Source: Rhodospirillales bacterium
GTDB taxonomy: Bacteria; Pseudomonadota; Alphaproteobacteria; Rhodospirillales; JASLLZ01
Direction: 5' to 3'
Assembly: GCA_030746775.1 (NCBI GenBank)
Contig: JASLLZ010000027.1
Location: 1-32,608, forward strand
DNA: 32,608 bases
Part shown: positions 7,924 through 16,984 of the stretch, one piece after another
Layout: the number at the start of each line of letters is the position of its first letter
Numbering within the stretch: position 1 is the stretch's first letter
The notes under the pieces: model-generated
What the model saw: the letters and a program-made list of their open reading frames with translations, nothing else
What the model was told of the DNA's origin: nothing
Database searches by the model: none
Program-made: the position numbers and the translations under genes

Positions 7924-9153
7924 ATGGCGCGGAAAAGGGCTCACGCACGGCTACTGATATACAGCCACGATAGCTTCGGGCTGGGGCATCTGCGCCGTTG
8001 CAGCGCCATCGCCAATTCCCTGATCGATCACCACAAGGACCTGTCCGTCCTTATCCTTTCGGGCTCCCCCATCATCGGCAGCTTCGATTTCCGCACAAGG
8101 GTGGATTTCGTCCGCATCCCCGGAGTCATCAAACTGCGCCGTGGCGATTATACCTCGCTCAGCCTGGACATCGGCGTCGATGAAACCCTGGCCATGCGGG
8201 CCTCGATCATTCGCCATACGGCCGAGACCTTCGATCCCGACATCTTGTTGGTCGACAAGGAACCCCTGGGTCTGCGCGGCGAGATAAAGGACACACTGAC
8301 CATGCTCAAGGACCGCGGTACGCCCCTGGTCCTGGGACTCAGGGACGTCATGGACAGTCCCGAGCATCTGGTCGACGAATGGCGGCGCAAGAACGCCATG
8401 CCGGCCTTGCAGGAGCTTTACGATCACATCTGGGTCTACGGACTGGAAGAAATCATCAATCCGTTGGAAGGCCTGCATGTGCCGCAATCGGTGCGTCAAA
8501 AGATGCGCTACACCGGATATCTGCGCCGCGAATGGGTGCACGGCGCGGCGCCGCTGCGCCCCATGCCGGAGATCGAAAACGAACCTTATCTCCTGGTCAC
8601 CACGGGTGGCGGCGGCGACGGGGCAAGCCTGATCGACTGGGTGCTGCGCACTTACGAGCACGATCCCGCCATGACCCATCCCGCTGTCCTGGTGCTGGGA
8701 CCTTTCATGGCGTCCAACCTTCAGGTGCAGTTCATCGAGCGCGCCGCCCGGTTGAACCGTGTTCATGCCCTGACTTTCGATTCGCACGTCGAGAGCCTGC
8801 TCGCCAATGCCGCCGGCATCGTCGCCATGGGCGGCTATAACCTGTTTTGCGAGATTCTGTCGTTCGACAAGCCAAGCTTGATCGTGCCGCGCACCGTGCC
8901 GCGCCTGGAACAGTACATTCGCACCGCCCGCGCCCAGGAATTGGGGTTGGTGAACATGTTGGTTGACGACGGCACGCGCAGTCCGCGAAAGATGGCGGCG
9001 GCCTTGCGCGAACTGCCTGGCAAGCCGCGGCCATCGGAAGTCCATTTTCCCGGGCTCCTTGACGGGTTGTCGGTCATTAACGCCATGGTCGATCAGTGGC
9101 TGAACATGCCAACGATGGCGCCCGACCTTTCCGTTGTCGGCCAGACCGTGTGA
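7924..9153 (+). CDS. MurG/GT28-like predicted glycosyltransferase
   Basis: This 409-residue protein has a two-lobed glycosyltransferase-B layout. The N-terminal lobe opens LLIYSHDSFGLGHLRRCSAIA, the glycine-rich acceptor-side motif of the COG4671-type predicted glycosyltransferases. The C-terminal lobe has VTTGGGGDGAS and the nucleotide-sugar pocket block MGGYNLFCEILSFDKPSLIVPR. No signal peptide or membrane helix is seen, so it probably acts at the cytoplasmic face. It is the first gene of five tightly packed genes ending at 13276, and its last-gene counterpart (12119-13276) is of the same type. The ATG at 7924 has only a weak upstream GGGG. Sugar donor and acceptor are unknown. Confidence 0.8.
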   Translation: MARKRAHARLLIYSHDSFGLGHLRRCSAIANSLIDHHKDLSVLILSGSPIIGSFDFRTRVDFVRIPGVIKLRRGDYTSLSLDIGVDETLAMRASIIRHTAETFDPDILLVDKEPLGLRGEIKDTLTMLKDRGTPLVLGLRDVMDSPEHLVDEWRRKNAMPALQELYDHIWVYGLEEIINPLEGLHVPQSVRQKMRYTGYLRREWVHGAAPLRPMPEIENEPYLLVTTGGGGDGASLIDWVLRTYEHDPAMTHPAVLVLGPFMASNLQVQFIERAARLNRVHALTFDSHVESLLANAAGIVAMGGYNLFCEILSFDKPSLIVPRTVPRLEQYIRTARAQELGLVNMLVDDGTRSPRKMAAALRELPGKPRPSEVHFPGLLDGLSVINAMVDQWLNMPTMAPDLSVVGQTV

Positions 9154-9154
9154 C

Positions 9155-10396
9155 GTGAGCGCCGCCGTCGCCTTCGTCCTCAAGGGCTATCCCCGCCTTT
9201 CCGAAACATTTATCGCCGAGGAAATTCGGGCGCTTGAAGAGCGCGGGATCGATATTCGCCTGATCTCGCTGCGCCGTCCTACCGACCGCCACGTTCACGC
9301 GGTGCACCGAGAGATCCGCGCGCCGGTCAATTATCTGCCCGAGTACCTCTATCGCGCGCCGGCAAGGGTGTGGCGCGGATGGCGTGCCGGGCGCCGGCTT
9401 TCCGGCTACAGGGCGGCGTTGGGGATCTGGCTTCGGGACCTTTGGCGTGATTCGACCCCCAACCGGGTGCGTCGTTTCGGCCAGGCCCTTGTGTTGGCCC
9501 GCGAACTACCCGCCGACGTGGGGTGGATCCACGCCCATTTCCTGCATACCCCGGCGTCGGTTGCCCGTTATGCGGCCTTCATGCTTGAACTGCCGTGGAG
9601 CTGTTCGGCTCACGCCAAGGATGTGTGGACGACGCCGGCCTGGGAGAAGGCGGAGAAACTTGCCGATTGCCGCTGGCTGGTTACCTGCACCCGGACCAAC
9701 CGCGATCACCTGGCCCAACTCGCACCCGCCGGACGAGATATCGATCTGGTTTACCACGGCCTCGACCGGGGGCGCTTTCCGCCGTTGGAACGGTGCCGCC
9801 CGTCCCGCGACGGCAGCGATGCCGGAGACCCGGTAATCCTTCTCTCGGTCGGCCGCGCCGTCGCAAAAAAGGGCTACGACGACCTGCTTGATGCTCTTGG
9901 CCGCTTGCCGGCGGGCTTGCATTGGCGCTTGATCCACATCGGCGGCGGGCCGCTTTTGCGAAAGCTGAAGCGCCGCGCGCAACGCGATGGGCTTGCCGGT
10001 CGCATTACCTGGATGGGATCGCAGCCGCAAGAGGCGGTCTTGGCCCAGTACCGCGCCGCCGACGCCTTCGTGCTGGCCTGTCGCATCGCCGATGATGGCG
10101 ACCGCGACGGCTTGCCCAACGTCCTCATGGAGGCTCAGAGCCAGGGGTTGGCGTGTCTCTCGACATCCGTTTCCGCCATCCCTGAGCTCATCGTCGCGGA
10201 TGAAACCGGCGTCTTGGTGGCGCCCGGCGATGGGGCCGCCCTGGCCGAAGCACTGACTCGCCTGATCGCCGACGCGGAGCTCAGGCAACGTTTGGGCGCC
10301 GCCGGTATGGAGCGTCTGGGCGCCAATTTTTCGTTCGAAGACGGCATCGACCGCCTGGTTCAACGGTTCGGCCCGCCGGCACTGGAAAGTCTGTGA
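9155..10396 (+). CDS. GT4-family glycosyltransferase
   Basis: This is a predicted retaining glycosyltransferase of 413 residues. The N-terminus reads AFVLKGYPRLSETFIAEEI, typical of enzymes that build exopolysaccharides (colanic-acid type). Further on are HAHFLHTPASVARYAA, then the donor-binding lobe with LLSVGRAVAKKGYDDLLDAL, and the segment GLPNVLMEAQSQGLACLSTSVSAIPELI, where the glutamate of the usual EGLPxVLxEA block is replaced by aspartate/glycine context (DRDGLPNVLMEA). I chose the GTG at 9155, one base after the previous stop; a TTG at 9134 would overlap that gene. It ends by overlapping the next start. The sugar specificity is not evident. Confidence 0.85.
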   Translation: MSAAVAFVLKGYPRLSETFIAEEIRALEERGIDIRLISLRRPTDRHVHAVHREIRAPVNYLPEYLYRAPARVWRGWRAGRRLSGYRAALGIWLRDLWRDSTPNRVRRFGQALVLARELPADVGWIHAHFLHTPASVARYAAFMLELPWSCSAHAKDVWTTPAWEKAEKLADCRWLVTCTRTNRDHLAQLAPAGRDIDLVYHGLDRGRFPPLERCRPSRDGSDAGDPVILLSVGRAVAKKGYDDLLDALGRLPAGLHWRLIHIGGGPLLRKLKRRAQRDGLAGRITWMGSQPQEAVLAQYRAADAFVLACRIADDGDRDGLPNVLMEAQSQGLACLSTSVSAIPELIVADETGVLVAPGDGAALAEALTRLIADAELRQRLGAAGMERLGANFSFEDGIDRLVQRFGPPALESL

Positions 10397-11535
10397 TGCG
10401 GATTGCCTTTTATGCCCCCATGAAGCCGCCGGACCATCCGGCGCCGTCGGGCGACCGGCGCATGGCGCGCCTGTTGATGGCGGCCCTTGACGCCGGCGGA
10501 CATTCGGTCGAACTGGCATCGCGATTCCGCAGTTACGACGCCACCGGCGCGGCCGGGCGGCAACGCCGCCTGGGCGCCCTTGGAGGTCGGCTGGCGGCGC
10601 GACTGGTCCGTCGCTACCGGTCGCGGCCCGCTGGCCGGCGGCCGCAGGCGTGGTTTACCTATCACCTTTACCACAAGGCACCCGACTGGCTGGGTCCCCG
10701 GGTCGCCGACGGCCTGGGCATTCCCTATGTCGTGGCCGAGGCGTCCCACGCGCCCAAACAGCGGAACGGGCCTTGGGCGCCGGGTTGGGCGGCCGCGGCG
10801 GCGGCCATATCGCGCGCCGATCTGGTGTTGGGCCTCAACGCGGCGGATGCGGGCTGCGTCCGGCCGCTGCTTGGCGCCCGGTCGTCGATTGTCGCCTTGC
10901 GGCCGTTTCTCGACGCCGCTCCCTACGCCGCCGCCGTCAAGTGCCGCGACAGCCTTCGCCGGGCGCTATCGAGGCGCCTGGTCATCGAGTGCGACCAGAC
11001 CTGGCTGTTAACCGTGGCGATGATGCGTCCGGGTGACAAGCTTGCCTCCTACAGGCTTCTCGGCCGTGCTCTGGCACATCTGCGGGCCCGGCCCTGGTGC
11101 CTGCTGGTCGCCGGCGATGGCCCGGCGCGCGGTGAAGTGCAAGCCGCCCTTGCCGGCCTTGGCGGCCGTGTCAACTGGCTTGGCGAGCTCTCGGCCGAGG
11201 CCCTGGCGGTGCTTTACGCGGCGAGCGACCTGTTTGTCTGGCCGGCGGTCAACGAGGCCTACGGCATGGCGCTTTTGGAAGCACAGGCGGCGGCGCTTCC
11301 GGTGGTCGCCGGCCGGGTCGGCGGGGTTCCCGATATCATTGCCGACGGCACCACCGGGGTGCTTGTCGAGAAAGGCGACACGGCGGCCTTTGCAACGGCG
11401 GTGGCGGCGCTTTTGGATCATCCCGAGCAGCGGCGGCCATTGGGCACGGCGGCGCGCCGGCGCTGCGCCCGGCGCCATGGGCTGGCGGCGGCGGCGCGGA
11501 CCATCGATGGCGCCTTGCGAAAGATCGCATCGTGA
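10396..11535 (+). CDS. GT4-family glycosyltransferase
   Basis: This is a second GT-B glycosyltransferase, 379 residues. The N-terminus, RIAFYAPMKPPDHPAPSGDR, has the short strand and acceptor loop of GT4 enzymes. The C-terminal lobe has LLVAGDGPARGEVQAAL, ASDLFVWPAVNEAYGMALLEA with the E-x7-E pair, and LPVVAGRVGGVPDIIADGTT. The ATG at 10396 overlaps the preceding stop by one base (TGATG). The next gene starts within its stop codon (GTGA). The three consecutive enzymes 7924-11535 probably act in order on one glycan. No membrane anchor is visible. The acceptor is unknown. Confidence 0.85.
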   Translation: MRIAFYAPMKPPDHPAPSGDRRMARLLMAALDAGGHSVELASRFRSYDATGAAGRQRRLGALGGRLAARLVRRYRSRPAGRRPQAWFTYHLYHKAPDWLGPRVADGLGIPYVVAEASHAPKQRNGPWAPGWAAAAAAISRADLVLGLNAADAGCVRPLLGARSSIVALRPFLDAAPYAAAVKCRDSLRRALSRRLVIECDQTWLLTVAMMRPGDKLASYRLLGRALAHLRARPWCLLVAGDGPARGEVQAALAGLGGRVNWLGELSAEALAVLYAASDLFVWPAVNEAYGMALLEAQAAALPVVAGRVGGVPDIIADGTTGVLVEKGDTAAFATAVAALLDHPEQRRPLGTAARRRCARRHGLAAAARTIDGALRKIAS

Positions 11536-12122
11536 CCCGACTGGTCCTCATTCGCCATGGCCGGACGGCCTGGAACACGCAAGGCCGCATGCAGGGCCGG
11601 GCCGACCGACCGTTGAGCGCCGCCGGCCGGCGCCAGGTCGGGGCCTGGACGGTGCCGGAGACGTGGCGAGATTACGATTGGATCACCAGCCCGCTGAGGC
11701 GGACCCGGGACACGGCGAAGATGCTGATCGGCCATGTTCCGCCCCTCGATTCCCGGCTTATCGAGATGAGCTGGGGCCGCTGGGAGGGGCGCCGGCTCAA
11801 GGACCTGCGCGCCGAAATGGGCGAGGCGTTCGATCGCATGGCGGCACGCGGCATCGAATTCCAGCGTCCCGGCGGCGAGAGCCCGCGTCAGGTCCAAAGG
11901 CGTCTCCGGCCCCTGCTTGCCGAGATTGCCGACCGCCGCCGGCCGACGGTCGGCGTCACCCACCGCGGTGTGCTGCGGGCTGTATATGCCGAAGCCGTGG
12001 AGTGGGACATGACCGGTGGACCGCCGCATGAACTGCACGACGACTGCGCCCAGGTATTTTCCCTGGATGAGGATGCCAGATGCCGCGTCGCGCGTCTCAA
12101 CGTCTGCCTGAGGGCGCCATGA
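11532..12122 (+). CDS. Histidine phosphatase-family protein (phosphoglycerate mutase-like)
   Basis: This is a 196-residue branch-1 histidine phosphatase. The catalytic motif LVLIRHGRTAWN is at the N-terminus, followed by SPLRRTRDTAK (phosphate pocket arginine), the acid EMSWGRWEG, and the second histidine in GVTHRGVLRAVY. All the catalytic elements are present, so it should be an active phosphatase. It begins with GTG inside the previous stop (GTGA) and ends in the next start (ATGA). Set among four glycosyltransferases, it probably dephosphorylates a sugar phosphate or phosphorylated glycan intermediate, rather than acting in glycolysis. That role is inference from position only. Confidence 0.85.
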   Translation: MTRLVLIRHGRTAWNTQGRMQGRADRPLSAAGRRQVGAWTVPETWRDYDWITSPLRRTRDTAKMLIGHVPPLDSRLIEMSWGRWEGRRLKDLRAEMGEAFDRMAARGIEFQRPGGESPRQVQRRLRPLLAEIADRRRPTVGVTHRGVLRAVYAEAVEWDMTGGPPHELHDDCAQVFSLDEDARCRVARLNVCLRAP

Positions 12123-13276
12123 GCGGGGCCACTGTTCTCTTTTACGTCCAGCATCTGCTGGGGATCGGCCACGTCAAGAGGGCGGTCACGCTGGCTCGCG
12201 CCATGCGCGACGAAGGCTTGGAGGTGGTCGTGGTCTCGGGCGGCGAGGACGTGCCCGTCATCGATGCCGGGGGCATAAATTTCGTCCAGTTGCCGCCGGT
12301 GCGGGCGGCGGACAAGTCGTTCAAGGTGCTTCTCGCCGAAAGCGGGAAACCGATTGACGAGGCGTGGAAGACACGCCGCCGGGACCTACTGCTTGACCTC
12401 TTCCAACAGACCAAGCCCCGGGGGCTTGTCATTGAGCTGTTTCCTTTCGGCCGGCGGCAACTGCGCTTCGAGTTGATCCCCCTTCTCGATGCGGCGCGTG
12501 AGGCGCGGCCCCGTCCGGCCATTGTCTCGTCGGTGCGCGACATTCTGGTGGAGAAGGCAAAGCCGCAACGCAACGATGAGATGATGGCCCTGGCGACGAC
12601 CTACTTCGACGCCGTCCTGGTGCATGGCGATCCCGCGCTCATCCCCTTCGATGCGACCTTTCCCCTGGCGGTGGATCTTGGGGAACGGCTCCGCTACACG
12701 GGTTACGTGGCCGACCAAGCGGCGGTCGCCGAGGCGTCGGCGCTTCCCCCCAGCGGCGAGGTAGTGGTTTCGGCGGGCGGCGGCGCGGTCAGCGAAGAGT
12801 TGCTCCGCTGCGCCATTGAGGCGCGGCCCCTGACGGCACTTGGCGACAAGCCATGGCGCCTGCTCGTCGGCCATAACCTGCCCGACGCGCGCTTTGCCGG
12901 GTTGCGCGCCGATGCTCCGAAAGGCGTCATCGTCGAGCGGGCGCGCGCCGACTTTCTCTCGCTCCTTGCCGCCTCAAGGCTGTCGATCTCGCAGGGCGGC
13001 TACAACACGGTGACCGAGGTCCTGGCCACCGGGACGCGCGGCGTCATCGTTCCCTACGCCGGCGGCGAGGAGACCGAACAGACCATCCGCGCCCGCCTTC
13101 TGGCCGAACGCGGCCTGGTCCAGGTGGTCGAGGAAAGGCACCTGAATCCATCCCGATTGGCCCAGGCCGTCGGCGTGGCCGAAGCAACGAGTCCGCCGGC
13201 CGATCCGGGGGTGCGATTGGACGGTGCGGAGGCCAGCGCCAGGATCGTCGCCTCCCTGGCGCAGGGAATGGCTTGA
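12119..13276 (+). CDS. MurG/GT28-like predicted glycosyltransferase
   Basis: This 385-residue protein is the second enzyme of the same type as 7924-9153. The N-terminal lobe begins VLFYVQHLLGIGHVKRAVTLARAM. The C-terminal lobe has VVSAGGGAVSEELLR and the donor-site block SQGGYNTVTEVLATGTRGVIVPY followed by GGEETEQTIRARLL. The ATG at 12119 overlaps the phosphatase stop (ATGA); an upstream in-frame start would extend 13 residues into the phosphatase gene. Like its partner it lacks signal peptide or membrane helices. The pair may transfer the same sugar class at two steps. It closes the five-gene block; 144 bases separate it from the ABC fusion gene. Confidence 0.8.
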   Translation: MSGATVLFYVQHLLGIGHVKRAVTLARAMRDEGLEVVVVSGGEDVPVIDAGGINFVQLPPVRAADKSFKVLLAESGKPIDEAWKTRRRDLLLDLFQQTKPRGLVIELFPFGRRQLRFELIPLLDAAREARPRPAIVSSVRDILVEKAKPQRNDEMMALATTYFDAVLVHGDPALIPFDATFPLAVDLGERLRYTGYVADQAAVAEASALPPSGEVVVSAGGGAVSEELLRCAIEARPLTALGDKPWRLLVGHNLPDARFAGLRADAPKGVIVERARADFLSLLAASRLSISQGGYNTVTEVLATGTRGVIVPYAGGEETEQTIRARLLAERGLVQVVEERHLNPSRLAQAVGVAEATSPPADPGVRLDGAEASARIVASLAQGMA

Positions 13277-13328
13277 TGGAGGCAGGAATTACATGGAGAA
13301 TACGCCTCGGCGATACAGGGAATGAACT

Positions 13329-13340
13329 AAAAGCGCTTTT
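13329..13340. repeat. Perfect palindrome AAAAGCGCTTTT upstream of the ABC fusion gene
   Basis: A 12-base perfect palindrome sits in the 144-base spacer between the last glycosyltransferase and the ABC fusion gene. It could act as an operator or a weak terminator-like hairpin, although its stem is too short and AT-flanked for a strong terminator. No confident promoter was seen in the spacer, so the fusion gene could be read from the upstream operon. Confidence 0.35.
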
Positions 13341-13420
13341 GGAACGAATATCAGGCGACCGCTTCTCCGAACCTTGAACCGGAGTTTCCTCCATTGTCCC
13401 AAGAGGTATGAGGGCGCGAC

Positions 13421-16400
13421 ATGAGTCCCAACATTTTCAGTTATATCTTTCGCTACTCCAAGAAGGAGCAAATCATCCTTCTGGCGGTAACGGCCTTGTC
13501 GTTCCCGTTCCTCTACCTGTCCCTGGACCTGCCCAAGACCATTATCAACAAAGCGATCGACGGGACGGAATTTCCCACGGATTTCCTGGGGATGGAGGTC
13601 GAGCAGATTCCTTATCTGTTGATCCTTTGCGGCTTTTTCCTCGCCCTGGTCTTCGTCAACGGCGGCTTCAAGTATTACGTTAACGTGTTCCGCGGTGTCG
13701 TCGGAGAGCGCATGCTGCGCCGCCTGCGCTATACCCTGATCGCGCGGGTCATGCGCTTTCCGCTGCCCCATTTCCGGCGCACGTCGCAAGGCGAGATCGT
13801 CTCCATGATCACCACCGAGACCGAGCCCCTGGGCGGTTTCATCGGCGATGCTTACGCCATGCCGGCGTTTCAGGGCGGCACCTTGGTGACCATCGTCTGC
13901 TTCATGTTCATCCAGGACTGGGTCATGGGCCTGGCGGCGATCTCGCTCTACCCCATCCAGGCCTACCTGATTCCCAAGCTGCAGCGTCAAGTGAACCTTC
14001 TCGGCAAGGAGCGCGTACGCAACGCGCGCAAGCTTTCGGAACGCATCGGCGAAACGGTCTCCGGGGCGCACGAGATCCACGCCCACGATACCTCGCAGTA
14101 CGAACTGGCCGATTATGGCGACCGTTTGGGGGTTCTTTTCGGTATCCGCGTCAAGATCTACCGCAAGAAGTTCTTCATCAAGTTCGTCAACAATTTTCTC
14201 GCCCAATTGACGCCGTTCTTGTTCTTTTCGATCGGCGGATACCTGGTTATCACGTCGGGATTCTCCTTCGGCGCCCTGGTCGCCGTGCTTGCCGCCTACA
14301 AGGACATGACGGCGCCGTGGAAGGAGCTGCTGGCCTACTATCAGCGCATGGAAGATGCGCGGATCAAGTACGATCAATTGATCGAGCAGTTCCAGCCGGC
14401 GGGCATGCTGGACGAGGAACTGCTGGTCTCGGAGCCTGGCGACGGAGGGCCGCTGGACGGCGAACTGACGGCATCCAACGTCAGTTGGGAGGAAGACGAG
14501 GGCACAAAGGTGGTAAGCGGCGCCTCGCTCAACGTCAATTTGCCCACCCACATGGCCATTGTCGGCGCCGGAGGCAGCGGCAAGGACGAGTTCGCCCGCC
14601 TCCTCGCCCGCCAGCTCGTGCCGTCGTCGGGGCGCATCGATATCGGCGGTCGGAACCTGGTCGAACTGCCCGAATCGGTCACCGGGCGGCGGATTGGCTA
14701 TGTCGGACAAGAGGCTTACATCGCCTCGGGCACCATTCAAGACGGCCTGTTTTACGGCCTTAAGCATCGGCCCCTGGGCGAAGCAACCTACGACGACGAA
14801 ACACGCAACACACGCCGTCTTGAACTGGAAGAGGCGGCGCGCGCCGGCAACAGCTCCCACGATTTGGCAGCCGACTGGGTTGATTATGAGGCGGCCGGTG
14901 GCACCGGTTCCGAAGACCTGAGCGAACGTACCGACGAGGTGTTGCGTGTCGTCGAGTTGGAAGAGGACATCTTCCAGATCGGTTTGCGCAGGACTATCGA
15001 CGCCGCCGATCAGCCCGAGACCGTGGCCAAGATACTGGAAGCCCGGACCTTGCTTCAAGAACGTCTGAGCGCGCCCGATGTTGCTTCCCTGGTCGAGTCC
15101 TTCGACGAGGGCCAATACAACGCCAACGCATCGGTCGCCGAGAACATCTTGTTCGGAACACCGGTCGGCCCGACCTTCGCCATCGAGAATCTGGGTGAGA
15201 ACGCTTATGTCCTTGAGGTCCTGGAGAAGATGGAGTTGAGCAAGGATTTCCTGACCAAGGGACTAAAGCTGGCGGAAATGATGGTTGAGATTTTCCACGA
15301 TCTGCCGCCGGGTCACGAATTCTTCGAGCGTTTCAGCTTCGTCAGTTCCGACGACCTGCCCGAGTTCCAGGCCATGCTGCGGCGCGTCGAGAAATCGGGT
15401 TTGGACGATGCGGGCGAGGCCGATGTCGCCATGCTGATGGCGTTACCTTTCAAATTGATTCTTGCCCGCCATCACTTGGATCTCATAGACGATGCCATGC
15501 AAGAGCGCCTCTTGGAGGCGCGCCGCGTGTTCGCCGAGGGACTTCCCGACGACCTTAAGCCCGCTGTTCAGTTCTTTGACCGCGACGCCTATAACGCGGC
15601 AAGTTCCATCCAAGACAACATCTTGTTCGGCAAGATGGTCTCCGAGAAGGCGCAGAGCGGCGCCCGCGTCGGCAAGGAGATCGCCGAGGTAATCGAAGCG
15701 TTGGATTTGCGGCGCACGGTCATCGATACGGGTCTTGCCTATGAGGTTGGGGTTGGCGGCACGCGTCTCTCGCCGGCCCAGCGCCAGAGACTGGCTCTCG
15801 CCCGCTGTCTCCTGAAACGACCCGACGTGGTCATCGTCAACGAGGCTCTTTCGTCTCTCGATAAGGACAGCCGAGACGCCATCTTTGCCAGGGTCAAGGA
15901 AGACATCGGCGAGCGCAGCCTGATCTGGGTCGATAGCCAGGACGGCAGTAAAGAGGAAGACCGCTTCCAAAAAGTCTTCGCCGCCGAAAGCGGCCGCATC
16001 GTCCCCTTGGGCGAGGCGGCGCCGGCCGAGCAAACCGCTGTCGCCGAGACGCCGGACGAAGCAGAGCCGGCGGCCGCCACCGGCCTGGGCGCCGAGGTTG
16101 AGGTGCTTGCCAAAATTCCTTTGTTCGCCGGCATGGATCGCTCGAAACTAAAGTTCCTTGCCTTTACCAGTGAAAAGCTCTCCTTCGACGCCGGCGAAAT
16201 CATCTTCCGTCAAGGTGAAGTGGGCGATAAGGCATACATAATCGTCGAGGGAACGGCCGAGGTCGTCCTGGAGACCGGCGAAGGCGACAAGCGCTTGGCC
16301 ATGATCGGCAAGAACGAACTTTTCGGCGAGCTGGCCCTGCTCTGCGACGCGCCGCGCACCGCCACCGTGCGGGGGCAATCTCCGCTCACCGCCCTTGGGA

Positions 16401-16975
16401 TCTCGAAGGAATTGTTCGTCCGCCTGATCGAGGACGATGCCGAGGTCAGCGCCAACGTGACCCGTGCCGTCGCCGCCCGTCTGGAAGGAACTTTGCGTGA
16501 ATACGGCAAGACCAGCTCAATGTATAACGCGGAGACCAATCTTGCGACCTACAGTCTGTTGAACGACCGCTTCAATCTGGCCAGGGCCCACAAAAAGCGC
16601 CACGGCAACTTGTCGGCCTTGCTGACCTTCGATTTCGACCACTTGACGGATGGCACCGGCAGTAACCGTGACGATATTCTGGGACAGGCGGGCCAGCGCA
16701 TTCGGGCCTGTCTGCGTGAATTGGACACGGTCGCCTTGTTGCAAGAAACGGAGTTCGCGATTCTTGTCAACGAGATAGAGAGTGATGCCGACCCCGCGCA
16801 TGTGGCCCGGCGAATGGCCGAGGCCCTTGCCAAGCCCTTCACCGTCGGCGCGGAAGAAATCACGCTCGGCAAGACCTTCCGCTTCAACATGAACGCCTTC
16901 GAAGACGAGGACTTGGATCTTGCCCTGGACCTGTGCCGGCAGGGCAAGTCGAAGAGTCTCACCATCGAATTGTAA
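13421..16975 (+). CDS. ABC exporter-like protein fused to cyclic-nucleotide-binding and degenerate GGDEF-like domains
   Basis: The 1184-residue protein has four parts. Residues about 15-300 form an exporter-type membrane domain with roughly six helices. Residues about 348-866 form a nucleotide-binding domain: P-loop GAGGSGKD (382-389, Asp where Ser/Thr is normal), Q-loop Gln430, signature LSPAQ (783-787), Walker B VVIVNE with Asn807 replacing the usual Asp, D-loop SSLD, and no H-loop histidine (LIWVDSQD). About 290 extra residues split it, and a post-Q-loop motif (YxAxxSI/VxxNILFG) recurs at about 430-446, 566-579 and 724-737. Residues about 886-1025 are a cNMP-binding domain with FGELALLCDAPRTATV. 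The last 150 residues resemble a GGDEF domain whose active site reads QETEF (1108-1112), so cyclase activity is unlikely. ATP hydrolysis is doubtful. It may be a nucleotide-gated or regulatory transporter. Confidence 0.85.
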   Translation: MSPNIFSYIFRYSKKEQIILLAVTALSFPFLYLSLDLPKTIINKAIDGTEFPTDFLGMEVEQIPYLLILCGFFLALVFVNGGFKYYVNVFRGVVGERMLRRLRYTLIARVMRFPLPHFRRTSQGEIVSMITTETEPLGGFIGDAYAMPAFQGGTLVTIVCFMFIQDWVMGLAAISLYPIQAYLIPKLQRQVNLLGKERVRNARKLSERIGETVSGAHEIHAHDTSQYELADYGDRLGVLFGIRVKIYRKKFFIKFVNNFLAQLTPFLFFSIGGYLVITSGFSFGALVAVLAAYKDMTAPWKELLAYYQRMEDARIKYDQLIEQFQPAGMLDEELLVSEPGDGGPLDGELTASNVSWEEDEGTKVVSGASLNVNLPTHMAIVGAGGSGKDEFARLLARQLVPSSGRIDIGGRNLVELPESVTGRRIGYVGQEAYIASGTIQDGLFYGLKHRPLGEATYDDETRNTRRLELEEAARAGNSSHDLAADWVDYEAAGGTGSEDLSERTDEVLRVVELEEDIFQIGLRRTIDAADQPETVAKILEARTLLQERLSAPDVASLVESFDEGQYNANASVAENILFGTPVGPTFAIENLGENAYVLEVLEKMELSKDFLTKGLKLAEMMVEIFHDLPPGHEFFERFSFVSSDDLPEFQAMLRRVEKSGLDDAGEADVAMLMALPFKLILARHHLDLIDDAMQERLLEARRVFAEGLPDDLKPAVQFFDRDAYNAASSIQDNILFGKMVSEKAQSGARVGKEIAEVIEALDLRRTVIDTGLAYEVGVGGTRLSPAQRQRLALARCLLKRPDVVIVNEALSSLDKDSRDAIFARVKEDIGERSLIWVDSQDGSKEEDRFQKVFAAESGRIVPLGEAAPAEQTAVAETPDEAEPAAATGLGAEVEVLAKIPLFAGMDRSKLKFLAFTSEKLSFDAGEIIFRQGEVGDKAYIIVEGTAEVVLETGEGDKRLAMIGKNELFGELALLCDAPRTATVRGQSPLTALGISKELFVRLIEDDAEVSANVTRAVAARLEGTLREYGKTSSMYNAETNLATYSLLNDRFNLARAHKKRHGNLSALLTFDFDHLTDGTGSNRDDILGQAGQRIRACLRELDTVALLQETEFAILVNEIESDADPAHVARRMAEALAKPFTVGAEEITLGKTFRFNMNAFEDEDLDLALDLCRQGKSKSLTIEL

Positions 16976-16984
16976 GCGCGAAAC

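Noticed and set aside
9134..9154. TTG at 9134 as start of the second glycosyltransferase
   Set aside because: It would overlap the upstream gene; the GTG one base after the stop gives a typical N-terminus.
13289..15115. 608-codon open frame on the minus strand
   Set aside because: It lies opposite the ABC fusion gene, has no recognisable domain, and reflects GC-rich codon use in the real gene.
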